Shown: piece by piece, positions 53,304-62,708 of the stretch
How the letters are laid out: each line of letters begins with the position of its first letter
How positions within the stretch are numbered: the stretch's first letter is position 1
Origin: JABCZS01 sp041660525
GTDB taxonomy: Bacteria > Pseudomonadota > Gammaproteobacteria > JABCZS01
Assembly (NCBI GenBank): GCA_041660525.1
Contig: JBAZWD010000004.1
Location: 1 to 64,000, forward strand
Length of the DNA stretch: 64,000 nucleotides
Reading direction: 5' to 3'
Made by a program: the position numbers and the translations under genes
Notes under the pieces: generated by a model
What the model was told of the DNA's origin: nothing
Database searches by the model: none
What the model saw: only the letters and a program-made list of their open reading frames with translations

Positions 53304-56300
53304 ATGAAACTAAATCCACAGAATGCGCTCTGGTATAAACAACTTTGTGAGAAATTTCCTCTTTTAGCAAGCATCAAAGAAGAATTAAAAAATGATTCTT
53401 TTATTCCAAAGCTAATAGAGATATATCAGAAGTTTTTCTTTGAATCAATTTCTACATCTGGACGTGCGGCGTTAAATGCAAGCTTGAAAACAAAACTAGC
53501 GCACGCACCTGCCGAACTAGCAAAACAAATTCAAGAGTTTGCTGGTAAATTTTTCACAACAAAACCTGATACTCAATCATCAGAAACCATCATTCCGGAT
53601 ATTCTACTTATTTTATTAGCCAAGTATCCTTTACCTGATCTAAGTAAAAATTACGATATTTTAGAATTAATGTATGGCGCATGTGAAGCGCAAAGTTTCA
53701 AAGGCATAACTGATAATGCCGAACATAAAAAACTTTTATATTTAATTGAATGGCAAGCGCCGGGCTTATTGAGTAGGGCACTCGATCTGAGCACTAAAGC
53801 TCTTATGACTATTGACGCAGAAATTAAAACCATCAAAAGCTCAAATCCACAATACAAGCCAGCAGATGTTGAATTCACTGCAGGCAAAAATCTTGGTTTT
53901 TCAGATGGCAAAAAAAGAATAAAGCGCAGTCCCTTACACCCTGCTTCAAGATTTCTAACACAAGATCTACCACATCGAAACTTTGCGAACAGTTTCCCTG
54001 ATTTAGTAGCAAGAGACTTGTCAGTAAAACGATTAGCTGAATTAGAAAAATCATATGCCCAATTTTTCAAATTAAATCCACAGATCCCCACCAACATTGA
54101 TGCAGAAAAAATATTACTTATCGTTGATAAATATAAATTAACACCAAAAATGGGTGGTTTAAAAGATCCTAACGATCTAAAACAACAATGTGATCGTATT
54201 ATCGCAATTGACAATATGATTCAAAAAGGTCCAAAAATTAAGCGCCCTAAAACTATGACTGATGATAACATTTGGGAGCAAGAAGAAGCCAAGTGTTATC
54301 AACATTATTTTTTATTCTTATATGAAAATCCTAATGAAAAACCTGCGCCAGAAAAAATTATAGAAGATTTTAATCAATTTAAACAATATCTGTATGATAA
54401 AGCCTTCAATGGCATAAGCTCAATAAAATTGATGCATGGCGAAATATTCCCAGAAACCATGAAAATTCTCACGGAAGAAAATGCTCCAGAATTTAATAAA
54501 ATAAGAGAACGTCTTTTCAAAACAATTGAGAATAAAGCAGCACTTATAGCGCTTGCTAAAACAAATGGAATTAACTTAGACGAAGTGATGTCAATAGCCT
54601 TGCGTAATCAGCTCAGTGACGGCGTAAGAGAATCTACTTCTAATTCTGACATCATCCGCCAATCCCGCAACATCCTCCACATCGCCGCCCAAGTCAACAC
54701 CGACGCCAAAGACGAAAAATACAAACCGGCCATGATGCAACTCGCATTACAACTTCCGGATGCATATAAATATTTCAAAGTGAATACTGAAAATCTAAAA
54801 AATGCATTAGATATCGTTAAAAACCGTGGCGGCAAGTCAAATGATGTTGTTATCAATGAATTGCGTTGTATTGGTGATAAAAATGAACAAAAACGTGCGC
54901 TGCTCGCTCTAGGAATTACCCAGATAGAATCTAAGCAAGTGCAAGCTGTTTATACAATTTATCACGCGAGAAAAGAATGTTTTAAAACCAATCAAAAATA
55001 TACAGCGCGAGAAGTTTTGCAGGCGAATCAGGCTTCAGGCGGTAATAAAAATTTGTTTGAATTTTTTCTTAATAGTACGGTTAATAAAAATGATCCTGAA
55101 TTGGTGCGTTGTATGGCGCAACTGGCATTTGCCAAAAATGGTGAAGCGGTGCTTGCTTATTATAAAGCGCAGGGTAATACGCCTAGTTTTCAATATTTAA
55201 GTCTTGCAACTGCCGCAATTGCTCGTGAGGGTAATTTATTGGATGAAGATGAATTGACTTTGCTGAGTAATTTTTTAATTACACAGATGGGGAAAAATGC
55301 TTTAACCTTAACCACGGATGAGCCCAACATCACCGATTTATGTGATTATTATAATAATAGTAATAAAAATACTCGTCCCATAGGCACCATATTAATTGCG
55401 CAGCGAGATACTGCAAAATTGCAGACTTATGCACACATAGAAGAACTTTTTAAAGAAATTAATTTACAAGGTTATAAAGACGATATTATCGCAATCTATG
55501 CATATTATCTTGGCTATAAAAAAAGCACCGATTTTATTTATAAAACCATGGAAAAGGAGATTAAAAATACTGCCGATGTGCCTGTATTTTATAATCAATT
55601 AAAGCGTGCGCATTTTGCTGTTATGGCTTGCAAAAATAAATCCTTGTTAAAATTAGAATTTCAATTCCCAGGTGCAAGTAGATTTGCAGCGCAGATTAAA
55701 GGGCTTAAAAAAAATCGCAAGACTACTTTCAATTACAATGAAAGAATTTTATATGCAATTGAAATTGCAAAACTAGGGTTTGATGATCCTAAAGACGTGT
55801 TTTTGTTTGCTTTCAATTACCCTGACATTGCAAAACAATGCATTGATCAAGAAACTTATATAGACATTATCAGTTTAGGCGAGCAATCTCATGATGTTTT
55901 ACAATTAAGATTATTTCTTAGACAGTTAGAAACGCAAGAGCCTGATTTAGATTTCTCGGATGTTTTCGATAATTTAACGGGGCAAACCAGTTCAACGCAT
56001 GCACCTATGCTGGGTTCAAGCTCTAGGTCTAATAATACTCAAAATTCTCGACTCTCGGATGCAGACCTTAAAAAATACGTGACGGCATTTTATTTGATTG
56101 AGAACAGTCAATACACAAATGTTGATAAATTTGCCTTACAAAAAAAACTAGGAAAGTACCTCCAAGATAATAACAAGCTGGGTAATAATTTAAGCAGCAT
56201 TAAAGAACTTGAAGCGCAACTAGGTATTAATAACACACAAATAATCAATCTTAACGATAACTGGAATTTGATATCTGATGATGAAGCTAAAGTTTACTCA

Positions 56301-59300
56301 GGAATTTTTAATCAAACCATTCTGAATCGAGCAGATTTAATTTATGCTTTTTATTGTTTTAGAAATTACCCTATCAAAACACAACGACAAGAAATTCTAT
56401 TTACCGCTCTACAAGATTACATAAGTGGCACTTCAACAAAAGAAGTATATTTACAAAACTTTATTGAGAACAGTGCTTTTGATGAAAAAAAATATAAATC
56501 CAAACTTGTCGATCTAAGAGCAATGAGCATTTTAAGAAGAGATTTTAGTTTCGTGACCGACGCCACTGTTAAAAGCAAATTAATGGACCACTTACGCGCT
56601 GATCCGCATTACAAACAAACCCTCCTAAAAGAATTAACGCTGGATCGAAAATTTACCGCTAAACCGCATTATAAAGATGAAAATAAAATGCGTGATGAAT
56701 TATTAGCGATACATCTTCAATACGGCGAAGGTTTGTCAGCTTATTTTCGACGCTTCAATGACGATAAACTCAATTACGTATCAGCTTATATGAGCGTATG
56801 CGAAGTGGCTGCGCAAACTCAAAAATATTGTGAATCCAATTCTAGTGCAAATAAAAATGAAGCATTTTTAATCCACTTGCATTGGTTAGCGTTTAAATAC
56901 CTAAGAGCTGATGAACCTTCAGCCGAATTCATCAAAAAACATCAAGCATTTACCGCGGCAGCTCAAGGAAATGATTTCGTTAAAACGATGTCTTTGGATA
57001 TGCAAATTCCTTTGCGAAATAAATTGGTTGAACTTGATCGCGTAGAACAATTTTTTGAAGATGCACAAAAAAATCCTATTGCCGCTTATAGAAATTATAC
57101 TTTTTTATATGAGTTAATTTATAAGCGTAACAGAACTGATCTAAAAAATGAGAAGAATTTCACTCAACATCCAGTGTTTATTGTATTTAGTTTAATCCGT
57201 GATAATGGCTTTTTAAGCCTACGCGAAAAAGAAAATTTATATAATATTGCATTTATAGACCCAGAAAAATTCACACCAGATTTCCTCAAGCTAACGGGGT
57301 TATTAGGCATATACCCACTATTGTTAATGGTTGGGAAAGATCGTTTAATTAAAAAATATGCTAAAGAGCTTAATCGAAAAATTCAATTAAACAATCCTGA
57401 AAAATTAGCGGGCCTACCCATAAAATTAGATGAATTATTAGAAGTGGTTAATGATGAAACTACACTCGCTACACTTCAAAAAATTATTAAATCAAAAGGA
57501 TTTGCAACGGCGTCACCCCTTAGTGTTATTGATGATGCGCATAAGGAATATGAAAAATTTATTATGCGTACATTTCCTGGCGAGCTGCAAAATGAAACTT
57601 TAGCGAAGCGCCTACAGCGATTGGAATTAGCTTCTTCTGGAATTTTAGATGATATATGTGAAACAAATGCGAAAGATATCGATGATGTATTGTCTATGCA
57701 CAATGATCATAGTCAAAAAATAGCTTGGCTTACGCAATTGGTTGATAGCATCGAAGAAATCATAAATTTAGACGATCCGCAAACACTCGCAACTGCAAAT
57801 GACTATTACGGTGATGAGATAAAAGCAATTGTTGCTGCCATCAGTGCTGATTCCGAATTCTTAAATGATGCCAGAACTGCATTAGGTCTTAATGTTTTAT
57901 CTAAAGATAAATTAAAAGATATCAAAGCCTTATTGCCTAATATATTGGCATGTTATGCACAATACAAAGATGTGATTTGTTTCTATATTCTTACCCATAC
58001 AACCGAGTTACTTGAAAATCCTAGTGGTCCCTACTCACATATTTTAAGCGTGGCTAAGCTCTTAGAGCAATATAATATTAATCCAAAAGATTATAATAAC
58101 GCCTTAATGGAAATTGTGTTTGCTTATCCTTTGCTCGTTCGTACTATGAATAATCCTGCATGCGTTAAAAACATGAACTATGCAATGCTTGAGCGTTATG
58201 AGACGAGACCAGAAGTTTTATTGTGTATACAATATTTGAATTCTCAACAAGATATTGTGAGCTTTATAGATTATATCAATAAAGCCGATGCCGCGAATAA
58301 AATTGATATTAAATTAAAAAATCTAGCAAACTACTTAGGCACACTTGCGCAAAGCACACTTTCCGTAGATGAAAAAAATATTTTAGCTTTAAAATTAATT
58401 GAATCTTTCAAGGAGAAACATGCACCGTTTGCAAAATTCGATAACAGCATGCCGCATATTGGAGAATTAGCAGGTTATTCTTACCAAGTCTCCGTAGATT
58501 TACCAACCAATGATTTATACATAGATTCATTATCACAGCGACTTGAGAGTTTGACCAGCAATTCAACCCACAGAGGTTTATCGTTTGATGCCGTATTATC
58601 ATGCCATAGTGCTGCAAAAACCAGCGATCAATTAACGATTAGTGCACAGAAACTAGATGCAAAAAATACTTACGAGGCAAATGTCAGTTTAGATGTTAAG
58701 GTCATCAGCAATATGGTCAACATTAACGCCAGCACTTTATATGCACATGCTGATGTGATAGGAAACGAAAATTATTCTTTAACAAATGAGAAAAACCTTA
58801 CTGTCAAAGTCACAAAAAATGAAATCTTTAACATGCATAATGCGCAAATCTCTGGGCCCGCTGACACACCTGTGCAAATACTCGCTTTGCTTACTGTTTA
58901 TAATGAATTTATCGAAGATGAAATTAAGGCGAAAGCTGGCGTGAATTTTCTCCATCTGGGTATCATTGCTGCAGACTATCAGCGCAATGGTCTTAATCGA
59001 AAAATTGATAAATATTATCATTTAACCAATTGGCAACAGCAAAATATGGCGGCGGCCACTTACGCCTTGCTTGCAAACGACTCTTCTAGCTTTGATGACA
59101 TTTATAAAGGACGCAATAAAGATAGAAATCTAAAATTTAATGCAGCGTGTCAATTATATGAAACTGGATTAGCACTTTATTTATTAGAAACGCCGATAAG
59201 CACTTATAATTTGTCTAATAACCAATTGGTTCAACAGATTAATTTTACAAATAATATGCACAATCCGCAGCAGCTTCAAAGTATTTTAAAACAGCTATCA

Positions 59301-59723
59301 AAATTTAACGATTTAAAACAATTTAATCATGGTATTTGCAGTCAGAAAAATTTAGGATTAATTGCCGAAGTTTTTGATTGTCATTATGAAGTCGGTAAAG
59401 ACAATATTGCAACCTTATTGTATAAATATCGAAAAGGCGAAATTAAAACGCCATTTGCCGATCAGCTTTACGCTCAATTTGATTTTTTATTGCGCGGCAT
59501 TATTCAAGAAGAACAATTTTTTGAAGCTTTAAGTAAATGCGCTGATTTGCCTGCAAATGATCCGAGTGTACAAAGCAAGCTTTTAAAACATTACGCAGTG
59601 TTTTCTCCAAAACCTTCAAATACAGCGCAGCCAGCCGTTACTACAAACTCTGCAGTAAGTGTTCCAAAAACAAAAACAACTACATTTACTTCGATAGTAT
59701 CTTCTCCTTCTAATAAGAAATAA
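53304..59723 (+). CDS. Giant orphan protein, 2139 residues, effector-like
   Basis: Not recognised. One uninterrupted frame of 2139 codons; GGGGT precedes the ATG. It appears almost wholly helical and hydrophilic, with repeated short amphipathic helices but no repeat obvious by eye, no membrane segment and no signal peptide. Low-complexity linkers lie near residues 890-915 (SSTHAPMLGSSSRSNNTQNSRLS) and at the C-terminus (Ser/Thr/Pro/Lys-rich, residues about 2105-2139). Codons 450-477 have C-ending codons unlike the rest. Its last 14 bases overlap convergent rlmJ. Size and composition recall large secreted proteins of Legionella-like bacteria; no catalytic motif is recognised. Confidence 0.8.
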   Translation: MKLNPQNALWYKQLCEKFPLLASIKEELKNDSFIPKLIEIYQKFFFESISTSGRAALNASLKTKLAHAPAELAKQIQEFAGKFFTTKPDTQSSETIIPDILLILLAKYPLPDLSKNYDILELMYGACEAQSFKGITDNAEHKKLLYLIEWQAPGLLSRALDLSTKALMTIDAEIKTIKSSNPQYKPADVEFTAGKNLGFSDGKKRIKRSPLHPASRFLTQDLPHRNFANSFPDLVARDLSVKRLAELEKSYAQFFKLNPQIPTNIDAEKILLIVDKYKLTPKMGGLKDPNDLKQQCDRIIAIDNMIQKGPKIKRPKTMTDDNIWEQEEAKCYQHYFLFLYENPNEKPAPEKIIEDFNQFKQYLYDKAFNGISSIKLMHGEIFPETMKILTEENAPEFNKIRERLFKTIENKAALIALAKTNGINLDEVMSIALRNQLSDGVRESTSNSDIIRQSRNILHIAAQVNTDAKDEKYKPAMMQLALQLPDAYKYFKVNTENLKNALDIVKNRGGKSNDVVINELRCIGDKNEQKRALLALGITQIESKQVQAVYTIYHARKECFKTNQKYTAREVLQANQASGGNKNLFEFFLNSTVNKNDPELVRCMAQLAFAKNGEAVLAYYKAQGNTPSFQYLSLATAAIAREGNLLDEDELTLLSNFLITQMGKNALTLTTDEPNITDLCDYYNNSNKNTRPIGTILIAQRDTAKLQTYAHIEELFKEINLQGYKDDIIAIYAYYLGYKKSTDFIYKTMEKEIKNTADVPVFYNQLKRAHFAVMACKNKSLLKLEFQFPGASRFAAQIKGLKKNRKTTFNYNERILYAIEIAKLGFDDPKDVFLFAFNYPDIAKQCIDQETYIDIISLGEQSHDVLQLRLFLRQLETQEPDLDFSDVFDNLTGQTSSTHAPMLGSSSRSNNTQNSRLSDADLKKYVTAFYLIENSQYTNVDKFALQKKLGKYLQDNNKLGNNLSSIKELEAQLGINNTQIINLNDNWNLISDDEAKVYSGIFNQTILNRADLIYAFYCFRNYPIKTQRQEILFTALQDYISGTSTKEVYLQNFIENSAFDEKKYKSKLVDLRAMSILRRDFSFVTDATVKSKLMDHLRADPHYKQTLLKELTLDRKFTAKPHYKDENKMRDELLAIHLQYGEGLSAYFRRFNDDKLNYVSAYMSVCEVAAQTQKYCESNSSANKNEAFLIHLHWLAFKYLRADEPSAEFIKKHQAFTAAAQGNDFVKTMSLDMQIPLRNKLVELDRVEQFFEDAQKNPIAAYRNYTFLYELIYKRNRTDLKNEKNFTQHPVFIVFSLIRDNGFLSLREKENLYNIAFIDPEKFTPDFLKLTGLLGIYPLLLMVGKDRLIKKYAKELNRKIQLNNPEKLAGLPIKLDELLEVVNDETTLATLQKIIKSKGFATASPLSVIDDAHKEYEKFIMRTFPGELQNETLAKRLQRLELASSGILDDICETNAKDIDDVLSMHNDHSQKIAWLTQLVDSIEEIINLDDPQTLATANDYYGDEIKAIVAAISADSEFLNDARTALGLNVLSKDKLKDIKALLPNILACYAQYKDVICFYILTHTTELLENPSGPYSHILSVAKLLEQYNINPKDYNNALMEIVFAYPLLVRTMNNPACVKNMNYAMLERYETRPEVLLCIQYLNSQQDIVSFIDYINKADAANKIDIKLKNLANYLGTLAQSTLSVDEKNILALKLIESFKEKHAPFAKFDNSMPHIGELAGYSYQVSVDLPTNDLYIDSLSQRLESLTSNSTHRGLSFDAVLSCHSAAKTSDQLTISAQKLDAKNTYEANVSLDVKVISNMVNINASTLYAHADVIGNENYSLTNEKNLTVKVTKNEIFNMHNAQISGPADTPVQILALLTVYNEFIEDEIKAKAGVNFLHLGIIAADYQRNGLNRKIDKYYHLTNWQQQNMAAATYALLANDSSSFDDIYKGRNKDRNLKFNAACQLYETGLALYLLETPISTYNLSNNQLVQQINFTNNMHNPQQLQSILKQLSKFNDLKQFNHGICSQKNLGLIAEVFDCHYEVGKDNIATLLYKYRKGEIKTPFADQLYAQFDFLLRGIIQEEQFFEALSKCADLPANDPSVQSKLLKHYAVFSPKPSNTAQPAVTTNSAVSVPKTKTTTFTSIVSSPSNKK

Positions 59724-60513
59724 TCCGCCAATGACTCTGCGGATTATTGTGTAGTACTTGCCATAAATGCGCCAAAAGCGGATTGAGAACTGTCTCAATC
59801 TGCCAAGGCGGATTAATTAATAATAATGAATTACCGATTAATCCTGGCGCGTCTTGTGATGGTAGATCCACATTAAACTCTATAGATAAATAATTTTTAA
59901 AACCCGCATGCTGCAAATCACTGGGACTATAATAACTGCGTCCTACTATCGGTAACCAAATTAAATACATACCTTGTGGCCAACGCTCATAACACTTTGC
60001 TAAACACTGGGTTAAATGGTCCATTTCCAATTCATCTTCAAAAGCTGGATCAATAAATACTAAACCACGATTAGTCTTGGGTGGCAAAACGGCTGGCAAA
60101 AATTCATAGGCGTCACGCTGATGAACTGCTGCGCGCTGAATGTTTTGTTTTAAAAGCTGGTAAGTTTCAGGATGTTTTTCATTTAAAATAAGCACATCTT
60201 GCTCACGCAATGTTTGCGCGGCTATCATCGGTGAGCCTGGATAGTATTCACAGGATTTAACTAAATCAATATAACGCGCAACATTGGCAGGATGCTCGCC
60301 CGCATAATTGAGCAATCGCAAAATGCCAGCTTGCGCTTCACCGGTTTTTTGCGAGGATTCCTGCTGCAAATCATAAATACCCTCGCCCGCATGCGTATCA
60401 ATAAACGTATAAGGCGCAGGCTTTTTTTGCAAATAATCGATAAGTTCTAATAATACTGTGTGTTTAACAATATCTGCAAAACTTCCGGCGTGATATTTAT
60501 GGCGATAATTCAT
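59710..60513 (-). CDS. rlmJ: 23S rRNA (adenine-2030 N6)-methyltransferase RlmJ
   Basis: From ATG 60513 the protein has 267 residues. It begins MNYRHKYHAGSFADIVKH, the family N-terminus; the SAM region is FIDTHAGEGIYDL and the catalytic motif is FIDPAFEDELE, in place of the usual DPPxE (here Asp-Pro-Ala-Phe). The upstream extension to 60597 is not supported. A shared inverted repeat with divergent minus-35 boxes separates it from the ATPase gene. Confidence 0.93.
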   Translation of the reverse strand: MNYRHKYHAGSFADIVKHTVLLELIDYLQKKPAPYTFIDTHAGEGIYDLQQESSQKTGEAQAGILRLLNYAGEHPANVARYIDLVKSCEYYPGSPMIAAQTLREQDVLILNEKHPETYQLLKQNIQRAAVHQRDAYEFLPAVLPPKTNRGLVFIDPAFEDELEMDHLTQCLAKCYERWPQGMYLIWLPIVGRSYYSPSDLQHAGFKNYLSIEFNVDLPSQDAPGLIGNSLLLINPPWQIETVLNPLLAHLWQVLHNNPQSHWRIISY

Positions 60514-60540
60514 TAAATTAAAATAGCATGGAAAAATAGC

Positions 60541-60618
60541 AAATGTCAATTTATTGAGGTGTTTTTTATTAAATAATAATTCTCTATAAATTGACATTTT
60601 ACATTTTTATGAGATAAT
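60541..60618. promoter_or_regulatory. Divergent promoter region with inverted -35 boxes
   Basis: AAATGTCAATTTAT at 60541-60554 and its perfect complement at 60586-60599 each contain a TTGACA box pointing outward. On the plus strand TTGACA (60591-60596), 16 bases, then GATAAT (60613-60618) make a good sigma-70 promoter. Its start point would fall at or near the ATPase ATG at 60625. On the minus strand TTGACA (60549-60544) is followed after 18 bases by TATTTT before rlmJ. Confidence 0.65.
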
Positions 60619-60624
60619 AATGAT

Positions 60625-62070
60625 ATGAGTACATTTATTGGCCGCAAACAAGAGCTTGAGACTTTAGGCTCACTTTTAAAGAAAAAAAGTGCCAGCCTTA
60701 TCGTCATTAAAGGCCGAAGGCGGATAGGCAAAAGCCGTTTAATAGAAGAATTCGCACGATTACATGCTTTTGACCATGTCTTTATATTTTCTGGCTTATT
60801 CCCGACACGAAAAACCACACTGCAATCACAATTAGATGAGTTTTCTAATCAGTTACATACCCAAACAGGTTTGCCGGAAATTAAAGTCGATGACTGGAAT
60901 AAATTATTTTTATTATTAGCAGAAAAGCTCAAGTTCGGGAAAACACTCGTGCTCTTAGATGAAATTTCTTGGATGGGATCAAAAGATCCTGACTTTTTAG
61001 GAAAATTTAAAAACGCTTGGGATTTATATTTTAAAAAAAATGATCAGCTCATTGTAGTTCTTTGTGGCTCCGTATCAACGTGGATAGAAAAAAACATACT
61101 GAGCAGCACAGGATTCGTTGGTCGTATCTCTATTGACTTGACTCTAAAAGAGCTTCCACTGCATGATTGTGCAAAATTCTGGGGAAAACAAATAACGCAC
61201 GTTTCTGCCTACGAAAAATTTAAAATTCTTTGCGTCACGGGGGGCATTCCGCTCTATTTAGAACATCTTAATCCTCACTTATCTGCGGAGGAAAACGTTA
61301 AACAATTGTGTTTTTCACCTTATGGTATATTATTTGACGAATTTGAAAAAATATTTTCCGACTTATTTTCAAAACGAAGCGTTAAATATAAAAAAATAGT
61401 GGAATGTTTATCCAATAAGCCTGCCACACAAGAAGAAATTTGTAACGCAATTCAAATCAAGCATTCTAGCGATATACATGAATATTTAGACGATCTGGCT
61501 CAATCTGGTTTTGTTACCAAAGCTCATACCTGGCGCATAAAAGAAGCTTTGCCATCCAATTTAAGACAATACCGTTTAAGCGATAACTATTCTCGATTTT
61601 ATCTTAAATATATTTATCCTAATCGAATTAAAATTGAAAATAATCAATTTACTCAAACAGCGATCGCCCGCTTACCAAACTGGGATATCATCATGGGACT
61701 ACAATTTGAGAATTTGGTTTTAAATAATCGATTAGCTTTATGGAAACTACTAAAAATCCAGCCCGAAGAGATTATTTGTGACAATCCGTATTTTCAAAGA
61801 AAAACGGAGCGTATCAAAGGATGCCAAATTGATTATTTAATACAAACCAAATATAACACGCTTTATGTCTGTGAAATAAAATTTTCAAAAAATATTTTAG
61901 GGAGAGACATTGTCAATGAAGTCAGCAATAAAATAAGCGCCATAACCATACCTAAGCATTTTTCATACCGACCTGTTCTAATCCATGTTAATGGCGTTTC
62001 CGATGAAGTCATAGAAAGTGATTTTTTCTCTACAATCATTGATTTTGGTCAACTGTTACTTGACACTTAA
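60625..62070 (+). CDS. Archaeal-type P-loop ATPase with DUF234/PD-(D/E)XK-like C-terminus
   Basis: 481 residues. Walker A is GRRRIGKS (residues 30-37) and Walker B LVLLDE (108-113), followed by a sensor-like VVLCGSVSTW. A winged-helix region lies around residues 245-300 (KPATQEEICNAIQIKHSS). The C-terminal part (QIDYLIQTKYNTLYVCEIKFS) has the Asp...Glu-x-Lys pattern of a PD-(D/E)XK nuclease-like fold. The family is widespread in archaea and host-associated bacteria; function is unknown, possibly defence or mobile-element related. There is no ribosome site before the ATG, which suggests a leaderless message. Confidence 0.85.
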   Translation: MSTFIGRKQELETLGSLLKKKSASLIVIKGRRRIGKSRLIEEFARLHAFDHVFIFSGLFPTRKTTLQSQLDEFSNQLHTQTGLPEIKVDDWNKLFLLLAEKLKFGKTLVLLDEISWMGSKDPDFLGKFKNAWDLYFKKNDQLIVVLCGSVSTWIEKNILSSTGFVGRISIDLTLKELPLHDCAKFWGKQITHVSAYEKFKILCVTGGIPLYLEHLNPHLSAEENVKQLCFSPYGILFDEFEKIFSDLFSKRSVKYKKIVECLSNKPATQEEICNAIQIKHSSDIHEYLDDLAQSGFVTKAHTWRIKEALPSNLRQYRLSDNYSRFYLKYIYPNRIKIENNQFTQTAIARLPNWDIIMGLQFENLVLNNRLALWKLLKIQPEEIICDNPYFQRKTERIKGCQIDYLIQTKYNTLYVCEIKFSKNILGRDIVNEVSNKISAITIPKHFSYRPVLIHVNGVSDEVIESDFFSTIIDFGQLLLDT

Positions 62071-62080
62071 AACTAGCATC

Positions 62081-62113
62081 GTACAATCTAAAAAGGATCA
62101 TAGCGTTGTACAA
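62081..62113. promoter_or_regulatory. GTACAA direct repeat and TTGTACAA palindrome before the LexA-like gene
   Basis: GTACAA occurs at 62081-62086 and again at 62108-62113, 27 bases apart, the second inside the palindrome TTGTACAA (62106-62113). The palindrome abuts the AAGG ribosome site. It is a candidate operator for autorepression. No canonical SOS box is visible. Confidence 0.45.
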
Positions 62114-62124
62114 GGATGAATTAT

Positions 62125-62682
62125 ATGCTAACAGCTGCGCAAACGCGAACTTTGCAATTTATTGAAGATTATTTTTCAAACCACCAGCGTGCACCCAAAT
62201 TATTGGAAGTTGCGCACGGCATTGGCATTTCTTCAAAAGGAACCGTAAGCCGTTATATTAATGTATTAGTCGAAGCAGGTTATTTAGCTAAAGCTTCGCA
62301 TCGGCATCGGGGTTTACAACTTACGCATAACCAAGTCGCTTTAGTCGGTAAACCTTCGCCTTTCATGCAATTTAAACAATGCCATAGCATGCATATCAAA
62401 GATGATAGTTTAAATGTTCAAGGATTTTATGCTGGCGATACCTTATGGTATCAACCCGGCCAAACTGCACAAGTCGGCGATGTGATTATGGCTTACCTTG
62501 ATAAATCCACACCCATCATTAAAAAAGTTCATGCCTTGCATGGGGATTTTATGAGTTTATCCTCCCCACATATTGAAGACAAACCTCGCGCTTATGCTGT
62601 TGCACGCATAGAAGTTTACGGCATTATTAAAGGTTGGATGCGTAACTACTTGACATCTGCGGCCAAAAAAGAAATGATGTAA
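62125..62682 (+). CDS. LexA-like regulator lacking the Ala-Gly cleavage site
   Basis: 185 residues from ATG 62125, chosen because AAGG lies nine bases upstream; the ATG at 62116 directly touches it. The N-terminal winged helix (TAAQTRTLQFIEDYF; KGTVSRYINVLVEAGYL) is LexA-like. The C-terminal S24 domain keeps the Ser (KDDSLNVQGFYAGD, Ser95) and Lys (PIIKKVHA, Lys133) with normal spacing. The segment that holds the Ala-Gly bond in LexA is shortened to VALVGKPSPF, with no Ala-Gly. Self-cleavage is therefore unlikely. It may be a constitutive repressor or respond differently. Confidence 0.82.
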   Translation: MLTAAQTRTLQFIEDYFSNHQRAPKLLEVAHGIGISSKGTVSRYINVLVEAGYLAKASHRHRGLQLTHNQVALVGKPSPFMQFKQCHSMHIKDDSLNVQGFYAGDTLWYQPGQTAQVGDVIMAYLDKSTPIIKKVHALHGDFMSLSSPHIEDKPRAYAVARIEVYGIIKGWMRNYLTSAAKKEMM

Positions 62683-62708
62683 GGTCCCACAGAGTAAGGA
62701 CTTTTTAC

